Shown: in pieces, positions 1 through 9,117 of the stretch
Numbering within the stretch: position 1 is the first letter of the stretch
How the letters are laid out: each line of letters begins with the position of its first letter
NCBI RefSeq assembly: GCF_001700325.1
Contig: NZ_MATO01000035.1
Location: 1-64,000, forward strand
Length of the DNA stretch: 64,000 nt
DNA from: Caryophanon latum
GTDB taxonomy: Bacteria; Bacillota; Bacilli; Bacillales_A; Planococcaceae
Direction of reading: 5' to 3'
Notes under the pieces: generated by a model
Told to the model about the DNA's origin: nothing
Database searches by the model: none
Seen by the model: the letters and a program-made list of their open reading frames with translations, nothing else
Program-made: the position numbers and the translations under genes

Positions 1-17
1 GCTAGCTCTTTTTCAAA

Positions 18-677
18 ATGTCCTTTACAAAGGGTACACTTTACTTGCAGCGTTTTTTATCGACGCTCGTTTATGAAGGATTTTTATATCGAGATGAGCA
101 AACGAAGCAATACGAGCTTGGCTTATCAATGCTTTTTTTAGGGCGTCTTGTTGATAAGCAGTCAAGTTTTTTACAAATTGTGAAGCCGATTTTAAAGGAG
201 CTGAATCAATTTTCAGGGGAAAGTGTAAGCTACAACATACTTGATGGTTATGAGCGTCGCTGCGTGCTCAATTTTGAGAGCGTGTACTTAAATAGTCATA
301 AAAGCTCAGTTGGCGATACAGCACCGCTTTATATCGGAGCAACGTCAAAAAGCATTTTAGCGTTTTTACCAGAGGAGGAGCGCGAAGTGTATTTAGCGCA
401 AGTAGTCATTGAGCCGCGCACGAAGCAAACAGTGAAATCGGTGGACGAACTGCGCACACAGCTAGAGGAAGTGCGTGAAAATGGCTATGCGGTAAGCTAC
501 GGTGAGCGCGTAGCACATACATGTTCAATTAGTGCGCCAATTCGACTTGTCGACCGCCCAATTGGTTCCGTCACACTCGCTGTGCCGACCGATCGTTTCC
601 ATCAATACGACGAACAAAAGCTTGCGAAGCATTTAATGATTGCTGCACAAAAAATTGAGCAAAAGATTCATTCTTAA
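18..677 (+). CDS. IclR-family transcriptional regulator, N-terminally incomplete
   Basis: The 219 residues match the end of an IclR winged-helix domain (KGTLYLQRFLSTLVYEGFL, then YELG) followed by the IclR ligand-binding domain (about residues 40-219, with the usual EVRENGYAVSYGE and SISAPI segments). IclR proteins are normally about 250 residues, so roughly 30 N-terminal residues, including the first DNA-binding helices, are missing. An in-frame TAG lies at 3-5, only five codons before the first ATG, so the frame cannot run on upstream. Two extra residues (YL) seem to sit inside the recognition helix. The gene is therefore truncated, frameshifted or starts in another frame before the window. 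Its regulon cannot be told from here. Confidence 0.7.
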   Translation: MSFTKGTLYLQRFLSTLVYEGFLYRDEQTKQYELGLSMLFLGRLVDKQSSFLQIVKPILKELNQFSGESVSYNILDGYERRCVLNFESVYLNSHKSSVGDTAPLYIGATSKSILAFLPEEEREVYLAQVVIEPRTKQTVKSVDELRTQLEEVRENGYAVSYGERVAHTCSISAPIRLVDRPIGSVTLAVPTDRFHQYDEQKLAKHLMIAAQKIEQKIHS

Positions 678-847
678 AACGTTCTATTGGAATGAAAGAA
701 TGGTGTAAGAACATATTTTAGTCAATAGCCTTTTAAAAAAGAGGAAAACTTCCACCGAGTATGGTATGGTTAGCTGAATGCAAAAAAATTGCATGTTAGG
801 CTATCAGTGATATCCTGCAAATATACGTGATAGGTGGAAAACGAACG

Positions 848-1810
848 ATGGAATACCAAGTATTATTATATTATCATTACACACATATTGAAGACCCAGT
901 TGCATTTGCACAAAAGCATTTAGCCGACTGTAAAGAAATTGGCTTACTTGGGCGCATTTTAGTCGCACAAGAAGGCATTAACGGTACAGTATCGGGCACG
1001 ATCGAGCAAACGGAGGCGTATGCAGAAATGATGCAAAACGACCCTGTATTTGAAGGCATCGTCTTTAAAATCGATTCAGCAGAGCACCACGCGTTCAAAA
1101 AAATGCACGTGCGCCCGCGTCCGGAGCTTGTCAACTTAAGCTTAGAAAACGATATTAATCCACATGAAATTACAGGCGATTATTTATCACCTGCTGAGTT
1201 TATGGAAGAAATGAAGCGCGAAGATACGATTATTTTAGACGTGCGCAACAACTATGAATACGAAGTAGGACATTTCCGCGGTGCGATTATGCCTGAAGTC
1301 GATACGTTCCGCGACACGCCGGAATGGGTGCTAGAAAACAAGCATTTATTCGAAGGAAAACGCGTCTTAACATATTGCACAGGCGGTATTCGTTGTGAGA
1401 AATTTTCAGGCTGGTTAAAGCGTGAGGGTATTGGCGAGTCAGTAGGGCAATTACACGGTGGTGTGGCGACATACGCAAAAGACGAGGAGACGAAAGGGCA
1501 GCTGTGGGACGGTCAAATGTACGTGTTTGACGAGCGTTTAACGGTGCCAATTAACCAAGTCGAGCATGTCGTTGTCGGCAAAGATCACTTTGATGGTGAG
1601 CCGTGTGAGCGCTGCATTAACTGCGCAAACCCAGAGTGTAACAAAAAAATTATCGCGTCTGAAGAAAACGAGCAAAAGCATTTAGGAGGCTGCACGATCG
1701 AATGTACGAAGCACCCACGCAATCGCTTCATCGCGCGCTATGAGTTATCAAAAGAATACGTAGATGCACGCATCGCAGCGCTTGAAAAAGAGCTAGCACA
1801 GCACGCATAA
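848..1810 (+). CDS. trhO: tRNA uridine(34) hydroxylase TrhO (rhodanese-like, UPF0176)
   Basis: This 320-residue protein belongs to the YceA/TrhO family, which hydroxylates uridine 34 of certain tRNAs in the cytoplasm as the first step to 5-methoxyuridine-type wobble bases. It has the family's acylphosphatase-like N-terminal domain (about 1-95), a rhodanese domain (about 115-220) with active-site loop CTGGIRC, and a C-terminal cysteine cluster ([12 protein letters not shown]). I chose ATG 848 over the in-frame GTG at 827, because AGGTGG sits 10 bases before 848 and the resulting [12 protein letters not shown] matches family N-termini. It is a single-gene unit followed by a hairpin terminator. 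Confidence 0.93.
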   Translation: MEYQVLLYYHYTHIEDPVAFAQKHLADCKEIGLLGRILVAQEGINGTVSGTIEQTEAYAEMMQNDPVFEGIVFKIDSAEHHAFKKMHVRPRPELVNLSLENDINPHEITGDYLSPAEFMEEMKREDTIILDVRNNYEYEVGHFRGAIMPEVDTFRDTPEWVLENKHLFEGKRVLTYCTGGIRCEKFSGWLKREGIGESVGQLHGGVATYAKDEETKGQLWDGQMYVFDERLTVPINQVEHVVVGKDHFDGEPCERCINCANPECNKKIIASEENEQKHLGGCTIECTKHPRNRFIARYELSKEYVDARIAALEKELAQHA

Positions 1811-1816
1811 ACGACA

Positions 1817-1860
1817 AAAGCGTTAGAGGAAACGATGTAGTTTCTTCTAACGCTTTATTT
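1817..1860 (+). terminator. Rho-independent terminator of trhO
   Basis: A 17-bp stem (1817-1833 with 1840-1856, one G-U pair, loop GATGTA) is followed by TATTT seven bases after the trhO stop. Confidence 0.8.
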
Positions 1861-1965
1861 ACGTATATTATCAATTTTGTTTATATCAATGAGCAAAAGG
1901 AGTTTCGGACAGAAGTGAATTTTCATTATGCAACTGATAATATTCATCGTGAAAATTTGCTGACG

Positions 1966-2125
1966 GAGCTCGTGAAGCGGCGACTCCTAGGGGAAAAGAA
2001 CGTGCCGAGAGACTTGCGATAGCAAGGCTCGAGTGCGGCGGTTGCGCCACGTCCATGTGGCACCGCCCGCATGACCAACATCGTGTTCGCCGCCGTTCCC
2101 CCAGGAAAGCGTCCGCGTAACGTAG
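1966..2125. repeat. Dispersed GC-rich repeat, copy A
   Basis: This non-coding GC-rich block shares the modules CGACTCCTAGGGGAAAAG, GCGCCACGTCCATGTGGC, CATGACCAACATCGTGTTCG and CAGGAAAGCGTCCGC with seven other intergenic sites in the window. The CCATGTGG/ACCAACATCG module is inverted relative to the copies at 9.8 and 18.2 kb. It lies between the convergent trhO and glyQS genes. Confidence 0.75.
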
Positions 2126-2130
2126 CGTCG

Positions 2131-2184
2131 TCAAAAAGTAGACAAGTGCCATTAAGAAATTCTACATTTCCTGATGGCACTTGT
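2131..2184 (-). terminator. Terminator of glyQS
   Basis: An 11-bp perfect stem (2142-2152 with 2173-2183) lies just beyond the glyQS stop on the reverse strand. A T-rich tract follows in that direction (2132-2140 read in reverse). Confidence 0.7.
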
Positions 2185-2193
2185 TTTGTTTAA

Positions 2194-3579
2194 TTAGAAT
2201 TGTAAATGAGACTCGATATACGCTTTCACGTCTGCGATTGGCATGCGTACTTGCTCCATCGAATCGCGGTGACGCACTGTTACTTGACCGTCTTCTTTTG
2301 AATCGAAGTCGTACGTAATACAGAACGGCGTACCGATTTCGTCTTGGCGACGGTAACGTTTACCGATTGATTGTGATTCGTCAAAGTCTACTGGGAATGA
2401 TTTGCGTAAGTCCGCCCATACGTCGCCAGCTTCTTCTGATAATTTTTTAGACAGTGGTAATACTGCCGCTTTAAATGGTGCAAGTGCTGGGTGGAAGCGT
2501 AATACTGTACGTACGTCGCCGCCTTCTAATTCTTCTTCATCGAATGCATCGCAAAGGAATGCAAGTGTTACGCGGTCTGCACCTAAAGATGGCTCGATGC
2601 AGTATGGTACGTAGCGCTCGTTCGTCGTTTGATCGATGTACGTGAAGTCTTCACCAGAGTGCTCCATATGTTGCTTTAAGTCGAAGTCTGTACGGTCTGC
2701 GATACCCCATAGCTCGCCCCAACCGAATGGGAAGCGGAACTCGATGTCTGTTGTCGCGTTTGAGTAGTGTGATAACTCGTCGTCTTCGTGGTCACGTAGG
2801 CGCATTGATTCTTCTTTCATGCCTAAGTTTAATAACCAGTTTTTGCAGAACTCTTTCCAATATGCGTGCCACTCAAGGTCTTCACCTGGCTTACAGAAAA
2901 ATTCAAGCTCCATTTGCTCGAACTCGCGCGTACGGAACGTGAAGTTACCAGGTGTAATTTCGTTACGGAATGATTTACCGATTTGTGCGATACCAAACGG
3001 CGTCTTTTTACGCATTGAGCGTTGAACGTTTTTAAAGTTCACGAAAATACCTTGTGCTGTTTCAGGGCGTAAGTAAATTTCGTTTGAAGAAGATTCCGTT
3101 ACACCTTGGTGCGTTTTGAACATTAAGTTAAATTGACGAATGTCTGTGAAATCGATTTTACCGCAATCTGGGCAAACGACTTCTAGCTCGTCCATTTTTG
3201 CTTTCATTTGGTCAAATGACATACCATCAACGATAATTTCTTCACCTGTTTTTGCAAGGTTAGCGTCTTCGATTAATTTGTCTGCACGGTGACGCGCTTT
3301 ACATGCTTTACAGTCGATCATCGGGTCGTTGAAGTTACCTACGTGACCTGATGCTACCCAAGCTTTCGGGTTCATAAGAATTGCGGCGTCAAGACCTACG
3401 TTATGCTCAGATTCTTGAACGAATTTTTGCCACCAAGCTTTTTTTACGTTGTTTTTAAGTTCCACACCTAGTGGACCGTAATCCCACGTGTTTGCTAAGC
3501 CGCCGTAGATTTCAGAACCTGGGAAGACGAAGCCGCGTTGTTTTGCGATTGATACGATTGTTTCCATTGTTTTAGCCAT
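2194..3579 (-). CDS. glyQS: Glycine--tRNA ligase, single-chain type
   Basis: This 461-residue class II synthetase is of the dimeric, archaeal/eukaryotic-like type found in many Bacillales; it charges tRNA-Gly in the cytoplasm. Visible family features are [20 protein letters not shown] near the N-terminus, the CxxC zinc-type pairs CKAC and CPDC, motif 2 around [19 protein letters not shown], motif 3 around EPSLGADR, and a C-terminal anticodon-binding domain. Translation should start at 3579 (MAKTMETIV), eight bases after AAAGGAGGT, not at the longer in-frame ATG upstream. A T-box leader lies upstream, but about 370 bases, mostly repeat DNA, separate its terminator from the start codon. Confidence 0.97.
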   Translation of the reverse strand: MAKTMETIVSIAKQRGFVFPGSEIYGGLANTWDYGPLGVELKNNVKKAWWQKFVQESEHNVGLDAAILMNPKAWVASGHVGNFNDPMIDCKACKARHRADKLIEDANLAKTGEEIIVDGMSFDQMKAKMDELEVVCPDCGKIDFTDIRQFNLMFKTHQGVTESSSNEIYLRPETAQGIFVNFKNVQRSMRKKTPFGIAQIGKSFRNEITPGNFTFRTREFEQMELEFFCKPGEDLEWHAYWKEFCKNWLLNLGMKEESMRLRDHEDDELSHYSNATTDIEFRFPFGWGELWGIADRTDFDLKQHMEHSGEDFTYIDQTTNERYVPYCIEPSLGADRVTLAFLCDAFDEEELEGGDVRTVLRFHPALAPFKAAVLPLSKKLSEEAGDVWADLRKSFPVDFDESQSIGKRYRRQDEIGTPFCITYDFDSKEDGQVTVRHRDSMEQVRMPIADVKAYIESHLQF

Positions 3580-3627
3580 GAAAATGACCTCCTTTGAATT
3601 GGTTGTGTCGATTCGCTTATCGCTGTC

Positions 3628-3730
3628 TATGCGTGGCGGCTCGCGTTCCTGGGGCGTGGCGTGAGCCTGTAGTCTCACGCTCACGCTGTTCCCTAAGGAG
3701 TCTCACCGCCGCACAGTCAGCGAACAAGTC
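3628..3730. repeat. Dispersed GC-rich repeat, copy B1
   Basis: The segment reads, in reverse complement, as GCGGCGGTGAGACTCCTTAG, then GGGAACAGC, then CCCCAGGAACGCGAGCC. It is the same core as the copy at 58.3 kb but in the opposite orientation. It lies in the glyQS 5' untranslated region. Confidence 0.7.
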
Positions 3731-3776
3731 TTTCAACATACATGATGATAGCACGTTACATAGATAGTGACAGATG

Positions 3777-3905
3777 GCTCGAAACAAGAGGCGGACTCCA
3801 GCGGGAAAAGCTCGTGCCTCAAGACCCCACAGACGCGAAGTATGAGCGGCGAGGAGGCTTGAGCCGAGCCCGCGGAAAGCCTGCCTCGATGTGAAGAGCC
3901 AGCTT
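3777..3905. repeat. Dispersed GC-rich repeat, copy B2
   Basis: This is a second, plus-oriented core: AGGCGGACTCCAGCGGG, then GAAAAGCTCGTGCCTCAAG, then GGCTTGAGCCGAGCCC and GCGGAAAGCCTGCCTCGATG. It also lies within the glyQS leader, between the T-box terminator and the start codon. With copy B1 it forms an inverted pair about 50 bases apart. Confidence 0.75.
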
Positions 3906-3945
3906 ATGCCACCATTTCTATACAATTGTGTAAATCAACAGAAAA

Positions 3946-4190
3946 TGAAAAGCACCCGTCGCTGGGCACTAGTCATGCCCAGGGACGAGTGCTATTACCC
4001 GCGGTTCCACCCTGATTGATTTACATGGAAAGTATGCAATGAATTGTTTGAATATTCATCCTTTTATGTAAATCCACTTTATAAAAAAATAGCTCGGGGC
4101 TGCCGTTTCGCTTATGTTACAGGCTTTCACCATCCCTGCTCGCTTCGTGTATAAGCTACTTATTAAAATCCCGTCATCGCCTAGTTATGC
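3946..4190 (-). promoter_or_regulatory. T-box riboswitch (glycine) of glyQS
   Basis: Read on the reverse strand, the canonical T-box AGGGTGGAACCGCG lies at 4013-4000. The competing terminator follows at 3995-3946, a long stem built on GCACTCG and TGGGCA/TGCCCA with a TTTTC run. Upstream, GGTGAAAGCC near 4125 fits the Stem I distal region, and GAAACGGCAG places a candidate GGC (glycine) specifier at 4104-4102. Uncharged tRNA-Gly would stabilise the antiterminator and allow glyQS transcription. The motif is seen directly; the specifier position is an inference. Confidence 0.93.
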
Positions 4191-4224
4191 AATTTGTATA
4201 CAAAAAACTTTGTAACATGGTATC

Positions 4225-4253
4225 ATTGTAGCACGAGAAACTTTTCTTCGCAA
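4225..4253 (-). promoter_or_regulatory. Predicted SigA promoter of the glyQS T-box leader
   Basis: On the reverse strand TTGCGA (4253-4248) and TACAAT (4230-4225) are 17 bases apart. Transcription would start near 4217, just before the T-box Stem I. Confidence 0.6.
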
Positions 4254-4278
4254 TACAAGAAGAATTAGTATATACTAA
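4247..4278 (+). promoter_or_regulatory. Predicted ccpN promoter with overlapping palindrome
   Basis: TTCGCA (4247-4252) and TATACT (4271-4276) are 18 bases apart. The -10 element lies in a perfect 14-bp palindrome, TTAGTATATACTAA, at 4265-4278, which could be an operator. Its -35 overlaps the -35 of the divergent glyQS promoter. Confidence 0.5.
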
Positions 4279-4315
4279 ATAAGAAAAGTATAACACATTA
4301 TTATAGATTGAGGCG

Positions 4316-4954
4316 GTGAGTCCAATAGAACTCAATAAACGTCAGGAAGAAATTTTACAAATTGTGAAAGAGAACGGTCCGATCACAGGTGAGCAAATAG
4401 CGGAGCGTCTTGGGTTAACGCGTGCAACATTGCGCCCAGATTTAGCGATTTTAACGATGGCTGGTTTTTTAGATGCGCGCCCACGAGTGGGTTATTTTTA
4501 TGCGGGGAAAAAAAATACCGGAGCGTTAACGGAAAATATGCTCAGCTTGAAGGTAAAAGACTTTATGTCGATGCCGATTGTCGTATCGGAAAATATGACG
4601 GTGTATGATGCGATTTGCCACATGTTTTTAGAGGACGTCGGCACGTTATTTGTGATTGATAAAAACATGCGCTTAGCGGGTGTTTTATCGCGCAAAGACT
4701 TACTGCGTACGAGTATTGGATCACAAGATTTAAATACAATTCCTGTCCACATTATTATGACGCGTATGCCGAATATTGCGTATTGTGAAAAAGGAGACCC
4801 GTTAATTGCGACGGCTAAAAAATTAATTGAACGCGAAGTTGATTCATTACCGGTTATTATTGAGCAGGACAATGGCTTGGAAATTATCGGTCGCTTAACG
4901 AAGACGAGCATTACGCGTGCGTTTATTTCTCTTGCAGAAACACATGAACTGTAA
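4316..4954 (+). CDS. ccpN: CcpN-type transcriptional repressor (HTH plus CBS pair)
   Basis: This 212-residue protein has an N-terminal helix-turn-helix (about 1-60, LNKRQEEILQIV...TRATLRPDLAILTM) and two CBS domains (about 80-200). Sequence and length match B. subtilis CcpN (YqzB), which represses gluconeogenic genes in the presence of glucose, with its CBS domains sensing adenine nucleotides. The start is GTG 4316; its Shine-Dalgarno (GAGGCG) is unusually close, but the next residues align with the family N-terminus. The gene ends 12 bases before yqfL, and the pair is conserved in Bacillales. A palindrome overlapping its -10 box suggests autoregulation or another repressor. Confidence 0.93.
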   Translation: MSPIELNKRQEEILQIVKENGPITGEQIAERLGLTRATLRPDLAILTMAGFLDARPRVGYFYAGKKNTGALTENMLSLKVKDFMSMPIVVSENMTVYDAICHMFLEDVGTLFVIDKNMRLAGVLSRKDLLRTSIGSQDLNTIPVHIIMTRMPNIAYCEKGDPLIATAKKLIEREVDSLPVIIEQDNGLEIIGRLTKTSITRAFISLAETHEL

Positions 4955-4966
4955 GGAGGTATGAAA

Positions 4967-5779
4967 GTGGAGCAACCATTAAAAGTATTTATCATTTCTG
5001 ATTCTGTCGGTGAAACGGGCGAGCATGTTGCGAAGGCGGCGATTAGCCAATTTCGCCCGATGCTGCAGCAAGTTGATTTACGCAAGTTTGCTCATATAGA
5101 TACGGTCGAGCACGTGAAAAATATCGTTAAAATTGCAAAGCAGCAGCAGGCGCTTATTATTTATACGCTTGTGCGACAAGAGATGCGCGCGTATATGGAG
5201 CAAGTAGCAGCAGAGGAGCAGTTAGCAGCAATTGATGTGCTTGGCCCAATTATGCATGCGGTGCAGCGAGTTACAAGTGAATCACCTAAGGAAGAGCCGG
5301 GACTTGTATATCAGCTAGATGATGGATATTTTAAAAAAATTGAAGCGATTGAGTTTGCGGTGAAATATGATGATGGCAAAGACCCTCGTGGCATTTTAAA
5401 GGCAGACATTGTGCTGATCGGTGTGTCACGTACGTCGAAAACACCATTGTCACAATATTTAGCGCATAAAAAGCTCAAGGTTGCGAACATTCCACTCGTG
5501 CCCGAAGTTGAGCCGCCAGAGGAATTGTATATGATGGACCCACACAAATGCTTCGGACTTGTCATTTCAAAGGAGAAGCTGCATTCCATTCGTAGAGAGC
5601 GACTGCTTGCACTCGGCTTGCGAGATGATGCGTCGTATGCAACTGATGCGCGCATTGAGGCGGAAATTGCACATTTTCAAAAAGTTGTCGAGCAAATCGG
5701 CTGTGACGTTATTGATGTAACGAACAAAGCGGTAGAAGAAACTGCGAATGATATTTTACAGCGACGTCGCATGCGTTAA
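4967..5779 (+). CDS. yqfL: Bifunctional kinase/pyrophosphorylase regulating PPDK/PEP synthase (DUF299)
   Basis: This 270-residue protein carries the DUF299 nucleotide-binding loop GVSRTSKTPLS (about residues 150-160) and the family start VFIISDSVGETGEHVAKAA. Members phosphorylate and dephosphorylate pyruvate phosphate dikinase or PEP synthase, and the B. subtilis homologue, also 270 residues, modulates CcpN activity. GTG 4967 is preferred to ATG 4961, because AAGGAGGT abuts 4961 but lies six bases from 4967. No PPDK gene is in the window, so the link here is probably to CcpN, its operon partner. Confidence 0.92.
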   Translation: MEQPLKVFIISDSVGETGEHVAKAAISQFRPMLQQVDLRKFAHIDTVEHVKNIVKIAKQQQALIIYTLVRQEMRAYMEQVAAEEQLAAIDVLGPIMHAVQRVTSESPKEEPGLVYQLDDGYFKKIEAIEFAVKYDDGKDPRGILKADIVLIGVSRTSKTPLSQYLAHKKLKVANIPLVPEVEPPEELYMMDPHKCFGLVISKEKLHSIRRERLLALGLRDDASYATDARIEAEIAHFQKVVEQIGCDVIDVTNKAVEETANDILQRRRMR

Positions 5780-5780
5780 G

Positions 5781-5818
5781 TAGAGGCTGTCTGAGCCAAT
5801 CAGATAGCTTCTTTTTAT
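5781..5818 (+). terminator. Terminator of ccpN-yqfL
   Basis: A 13-bp stem with two G-U pairs (AGAGGCTGTCTGA with TCAGATAGCTTCT) is followed by TTTTTATT directly after the yqfL stop. Confidence 0.75.
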
Positions 5819-5834
5819 TCGCTTATAACGCAGC

Positions 5835-5886
5835 ATTTGTTTATGTAAACAAATAGCTAGCGCGTCTATGTAGATTGTTTTATAAT
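5835..5886 (+). promoter_or_regulatory. Palindrome and -10 element before dnaG
   Basis: A perfect 9-bp inverted repeat, ATTTGTTTA-TG-TAAACAAAT, lies at 5835-5854. A consensus TATAAT follows at 5881-5886. No good -35 is seen at the right distance, and the palindrome covers the region just upstream. The site could bind a regulator of the dnaG-rpoD operon; none can be named. Confidence 0.4.
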
Positions 5887-6006
5887 AAGAGAATTGTGGT
5901 AAAAAATATTAACGAATGTTTCAATGTTTTTTTAAAATATTGAAGGAAAATGTGAAGTTGTCACGAATATGTATGTAAGATGAAACGAAAAATAGACGGT
6001 GATAAA

Positions 6007-7827
6007 ATGACTCAAAAAATAGATGAGCATAAAATTGAGGAAATTCGTTCAAATTCGGATATCGTCAATGTCATTAGCGATTATATGCATTTGACAAAGC
6101 GAGGTCGAAACTGGTTTGGTCTTTGCCCGTTCCACCAGGAGCAAAGTCCCTCTTTTTCTGTTTCAGAAGATAAACAAATTTTTCATTGCTTCGGCTGTGG
6201 TGCAGGTGGTAATGTCATTACGTTCGTGATGGATATTGAGCAAGTTCCATTTCCAGAAGCAGTATCAAAACTTGGCGAGCGTGTAGGCATTACGGTTGAT
6301 GTTGCCCCTCGTGAGCAGCAAGTGAGCACGCCAGAAGCACAACTGCAGCGACGCATGAAAGAGGCACACCAAATCGCTGCTGATTATTATCATCATATGC
6401 TCATGCATACGGAAGATGGCGAAGTCGCGCTTCAATATTTAGAAAGTCGTGGCTTTACCGAGGCATTAATTGAAGAGTACCAAATTGGCTATGCGTTGCC
6501 AGCGTGGGATGGCTTGACGAACTTGTTAACAGCGCGTGGGCTTGATTTACAAGAGGCAGCGCAAAGTGGCTTAATTGTACAGCGCGAGCAAGATGGCAGC
6601 TGCTTTGATCGCTTTCGTGGACGCGTCATGTTCCCGATTCGCGATGAGCAAGGCAAAACGATTGCTTTTTCGGGGCGTATTTTAAATAAGGACGCGAATG
6701 AAGCGAAGTATATGAACAGTCCAGAGTCGCCAATTTTCCATAAAAGCGATGTGTTTTTTAACTTAGATAAGGCACGCGCAACGATTCGTAAACATCACCA
6801 TATTATCATTATGGAAGGGTTTATGGACGTTTTAGCAGCGGTACGTGCGGGTATTTCTAATGCAGTTGCGACAATGGGTACGTCGCTCACACCTCAGCAT
6901 GTCACAAAGCTCAAACGCTTAGTGCAGCAAGTTACGATTTGCTATGATGGTGACGGAGCTGGGTGGGATGCGGCGAAACGTGCTGGAGAGCAGCTGCATG
7001 ATGCGAAATTAAAAGTGAATGTTGCTGTGCTACCAGACAAAATGGACCCGGATGATTACGTACAGCAGCACGGAGGATCAGCGTTTAAAGAACACGTAAT
7101 GGACAAGACGCATCCGTACATCGCCTTCGTTAAAATGCATGCACGACGAGGGAAAAATTTTCAGTTTGATAACGATAAAATGCAATATGTACAAGAGGTG
7201 CTAGAGCTACTTGTACATAACACGTCACCGCTAGAGCGTGATTTGTACATTCGTCAGCTAGCAGAGGAAACGACTTTATCAGAAGATGCGATTGCGGCGA
7301 CGCTTCGGCAAAAAGAAGCGGACGAGGCGAGGCGTACGAAGCGTCAATATAGCGAGGAGCGGTACAGTCCGGTCGTCGTGACGATGCAAACGAAGCTAAA
7401 CGCTACAGACCGAGCAGAACGGCGCTTGCTTAGTCATATGCTTCACAATGTTGACGTAGTAGAGCGTGTGCAGCGAAGCGATATGCCAAGTCCGTTTATA
7501 CATGACGTATTTACGGCTGTATATATACGGCTCATCGGCTTTTACGAGCAGCACGACAAGCCTGATTTTCAGCGTTTCCTAGAGCAGCTAGAGGACGTGG
7601 AGCTACGCAAAATCGCACTGGAGTCCGCCATTATTGAGCGCGACCCAGATCACGGCGATCAGGAAGTAACCGATTGCTTACAGTATTTAAATAAGCAACG
7701 TTTACTGCGAAAAATGGAGCAAAAGCAGCAGCTTGCTATTGAAGCGGAAAAAATGAATGATATTATGAAAGCTGTTACGTTAGCAGAAGAAGTACGGAAG
7801 CTGCGAATTGCGTATGCTTCGATGTAG
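6007..7827 (+). CDS. dnaG: DNA primase
   Basis: This 606-residue primase makes RNA primers for the replisome together with DnaB-type helicase. It has the CHC2 zinc finger (C40, H43, C61, C64), a Toprim catalytic core with EGFMDVLAA and the acidic CYDGDGAGW motif, and a C-terminal helicase-interaction domain. ATG 6007 follows GGTGAT and aligns residue for residue with B. subtilis DnaG; the earlier in-frame ATG at 5980 has no good ribosome site. The gene ends 23 bases before rpoD, giving the classic dnaG-rpoD macromolecular synthesis arrangement without rpsU. Confidence 0.96.
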   Translation: MTQKIDEHKIEEIRSNSDIVNVISDYMHLTKRGRNWFGLCPFHQEQSPSFSVSEDKQIFHCFGCGAGGNVITFVMDIEQVPFPEAVSKLGERVGITVDVAPREQQVSTPEAQLQRRMKEAHQIAADYYHHMLMHTEDGEVALQYLESRGFTEALIEEYQIGYALPAWDGLTNLLTARGLDLQEAAQSGLIVQREQDGSCFDRFRGRVMFPIRDEQGKTIAFSGRILNKDANEAKYMNSPESPIFHKSDVFFNLDKARATIRKHHHIIIMEGFMDVLAAVRAGISNAVATMGTSLTPQHVTKLKRLVQQVTICYDGDGAGWDAAKRAGEQLHDAKLKVNVAVLPDKMDPDDYVQQHGGSAFKEHVMDKTHPYIAFVKMHARRGKNFQFDNDKMQYVQEVLELLVHNTSPLERDLYIRQLAEETTLSEDAIAATLRQKEADEARRTKRQYSEERYSPVVVTMQTKLNATDRAERRLLSHMLHNVDVVERVQRSDMPSPFIHDVFTAVYIRLIGFYEQHDKPDFQRFLEQLEDVELRKIALESAIIERDPDHGDQEVTDCLQYLNKQRLLRKMEQKQQLAIEAEKMNDIMKAVTLAEEVRKLRIAYASM

Positions 7828-7850
7828 AAGTGTTAGAAGGAGGAGAGTTT

Positions 7851-8978
7851 ATGGCGGATAAGTCTGAACGTTCAAAAGAATTAGAGAATGAGTTAACGTT
7901 AGAAGAAGCAAAGAAAATATTAACGGCAAAAGCAAAAAAAGAGCATGAAATGTCAATGAAAGAAATTGAAGAGGTATTAAACGGTTTTGACATTGAAAAC
8001 GAAGAAATTTTCCATTTCGCTGAAGACTTAGAGAAGTCGTTAAATATTTCAATCGAAGGTAAGGAAGAATTTGAGGAGCAAAGTTTATTAAAAACAGAAG
8101 CGACTGAAGAAACGTTCGACTTAAACGATTTAAGCGTTCCACCTGGTGTGAAAATTAACGACCCTGTACGCATGTATTTAAAGGAAATTGGGCGCGTTGA
8201 TTTATTATCAGCAGCTGAGGAAGTGCGATTAGCTGAGCGAATTGAGCTAGGTGATGATGAAGCACGTAAACGTTTAGCAGAAGCGAACTTACGTCTTGTC
8301 GTGTCGATTGCAAAACGCTACGTCGGTCGTGGTATGTTATTCCTTGATTTAATTCAAGAGGGAAATATGGGCTTAATTAAGGCGGTTGAAAAGTTCGACC
8401 ACCGCAAAGGGTTCAAGTTCTCAACTTATGCAACGTGGTGGATTCGTCAAGCAATCACACGTGCAATTGCAGACCAAGCGCGTACAATTCGTATTCCTGT
8501 ACACATGGTTGAAACGATTAACAAATTAATTCGCGTACAGCGTCAGCTATTACAAGATTTAGGTCGCGAGCCGTCACCAGAAGAAATTGGTGAAGAAATG
8601 GACTTAACACCTGAAAAAGTACGTGAAATTTTAAAAATTGCACAAGAACCGGTATCACTTGAAACACCGATTGGGGAAGAGGACGATTCGCATTTAGGAG
8701 ACTTTATTGAAGACTCAGAGGCACAATCGCCATCAGACCACGCTGCATATGAGCTATTAAAAGAGCAGCTTGAAGACGTGCTAGATACGTTAACAGACCG
8801 CGAAGAAAACGTACTGCGCCTACGCTTTGGCTTAGATGACGGTCGTACACGTACGCTAGAGGAAGTTGGGAAAGTGTTCGGTGTTACTCGCGAGCGTATT
8901 CGTCAAATCGAAGCAAAAGCGCTACGCAAGCTACGTCACCCATCTCGTTCAAAACGCTTAAAAGATTTCTTAGAATAG
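7851..8978 (+). CDS. rpoD: Primary RNA polymerase sigma factor SigA
   Basis: This 375-residue protein is the housekeeping sigma factor. It has an acidic, poorly conserved region 1.1 (about 1-90), region 1.2 ([11 protein letters not shown]), region 2 ([19 protein letters not shown] and [17 protein letters not shown]), region 3 and region 4 with the -35-reading helix [22 protein letters not shown] 7851 follows AAGGAGGAGA at good spacing. It is co-transcribed with dnaG and ends in a strong terminator. Confidence 0.98.
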   Translation: MADKSERSKELENELTLEEAKKILTAKAKKEHEMSMKEIEEVLNGFDIENEEIFHFAEDLEKSLNISIEGKEEFEEQSLLKTEATEETFDLNDLSVPPGVKINDPVRMYLKEIGRVDLLSAAEEVRLAERIELGDDEARKRLAEANLRLVVSIAKRYVGRGMLFLDLIQEGNMGLIKAVEKFDHRKGFKFSTYATWWIRQAITRAIADQARTIRIPVHMVETINKLIRVQRQLLQDLGREPSPEEIGEEMDLTPEKVREILKIAQEPVSLETPIGEEDDSHLGDFIEDSEAQSPSDHAAYELLKEQLEDVLDTLTDREENVLRLRFGLDDGRTRTLEEVGKVFGVTRERIRQIEAKALRKLRHPSRSKRLKDFLE

Positions 8979-8986
8979 CAATGACG

Positions 8987-9023
8987 AGGCATAAAGTTCA
9001 AATGTAGAACTTTATGCCTTTTT
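8987..9023 (+). terminator. Terminator of dnaG-rpoD
   Basis: A perfect 13-bp stem (8987-8999 with 9007-9019) is followed by TTTTT. Confidence 0.9.
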
Positions 9024-9117
9024 GTATGCAACAAATGTAAGTCGTGTCGATATAATACATAAGTTTTTGTTTAATATTGTCTTTTTATTCAAAAGACATG
9101 CATAGTGGGGTTACGTT

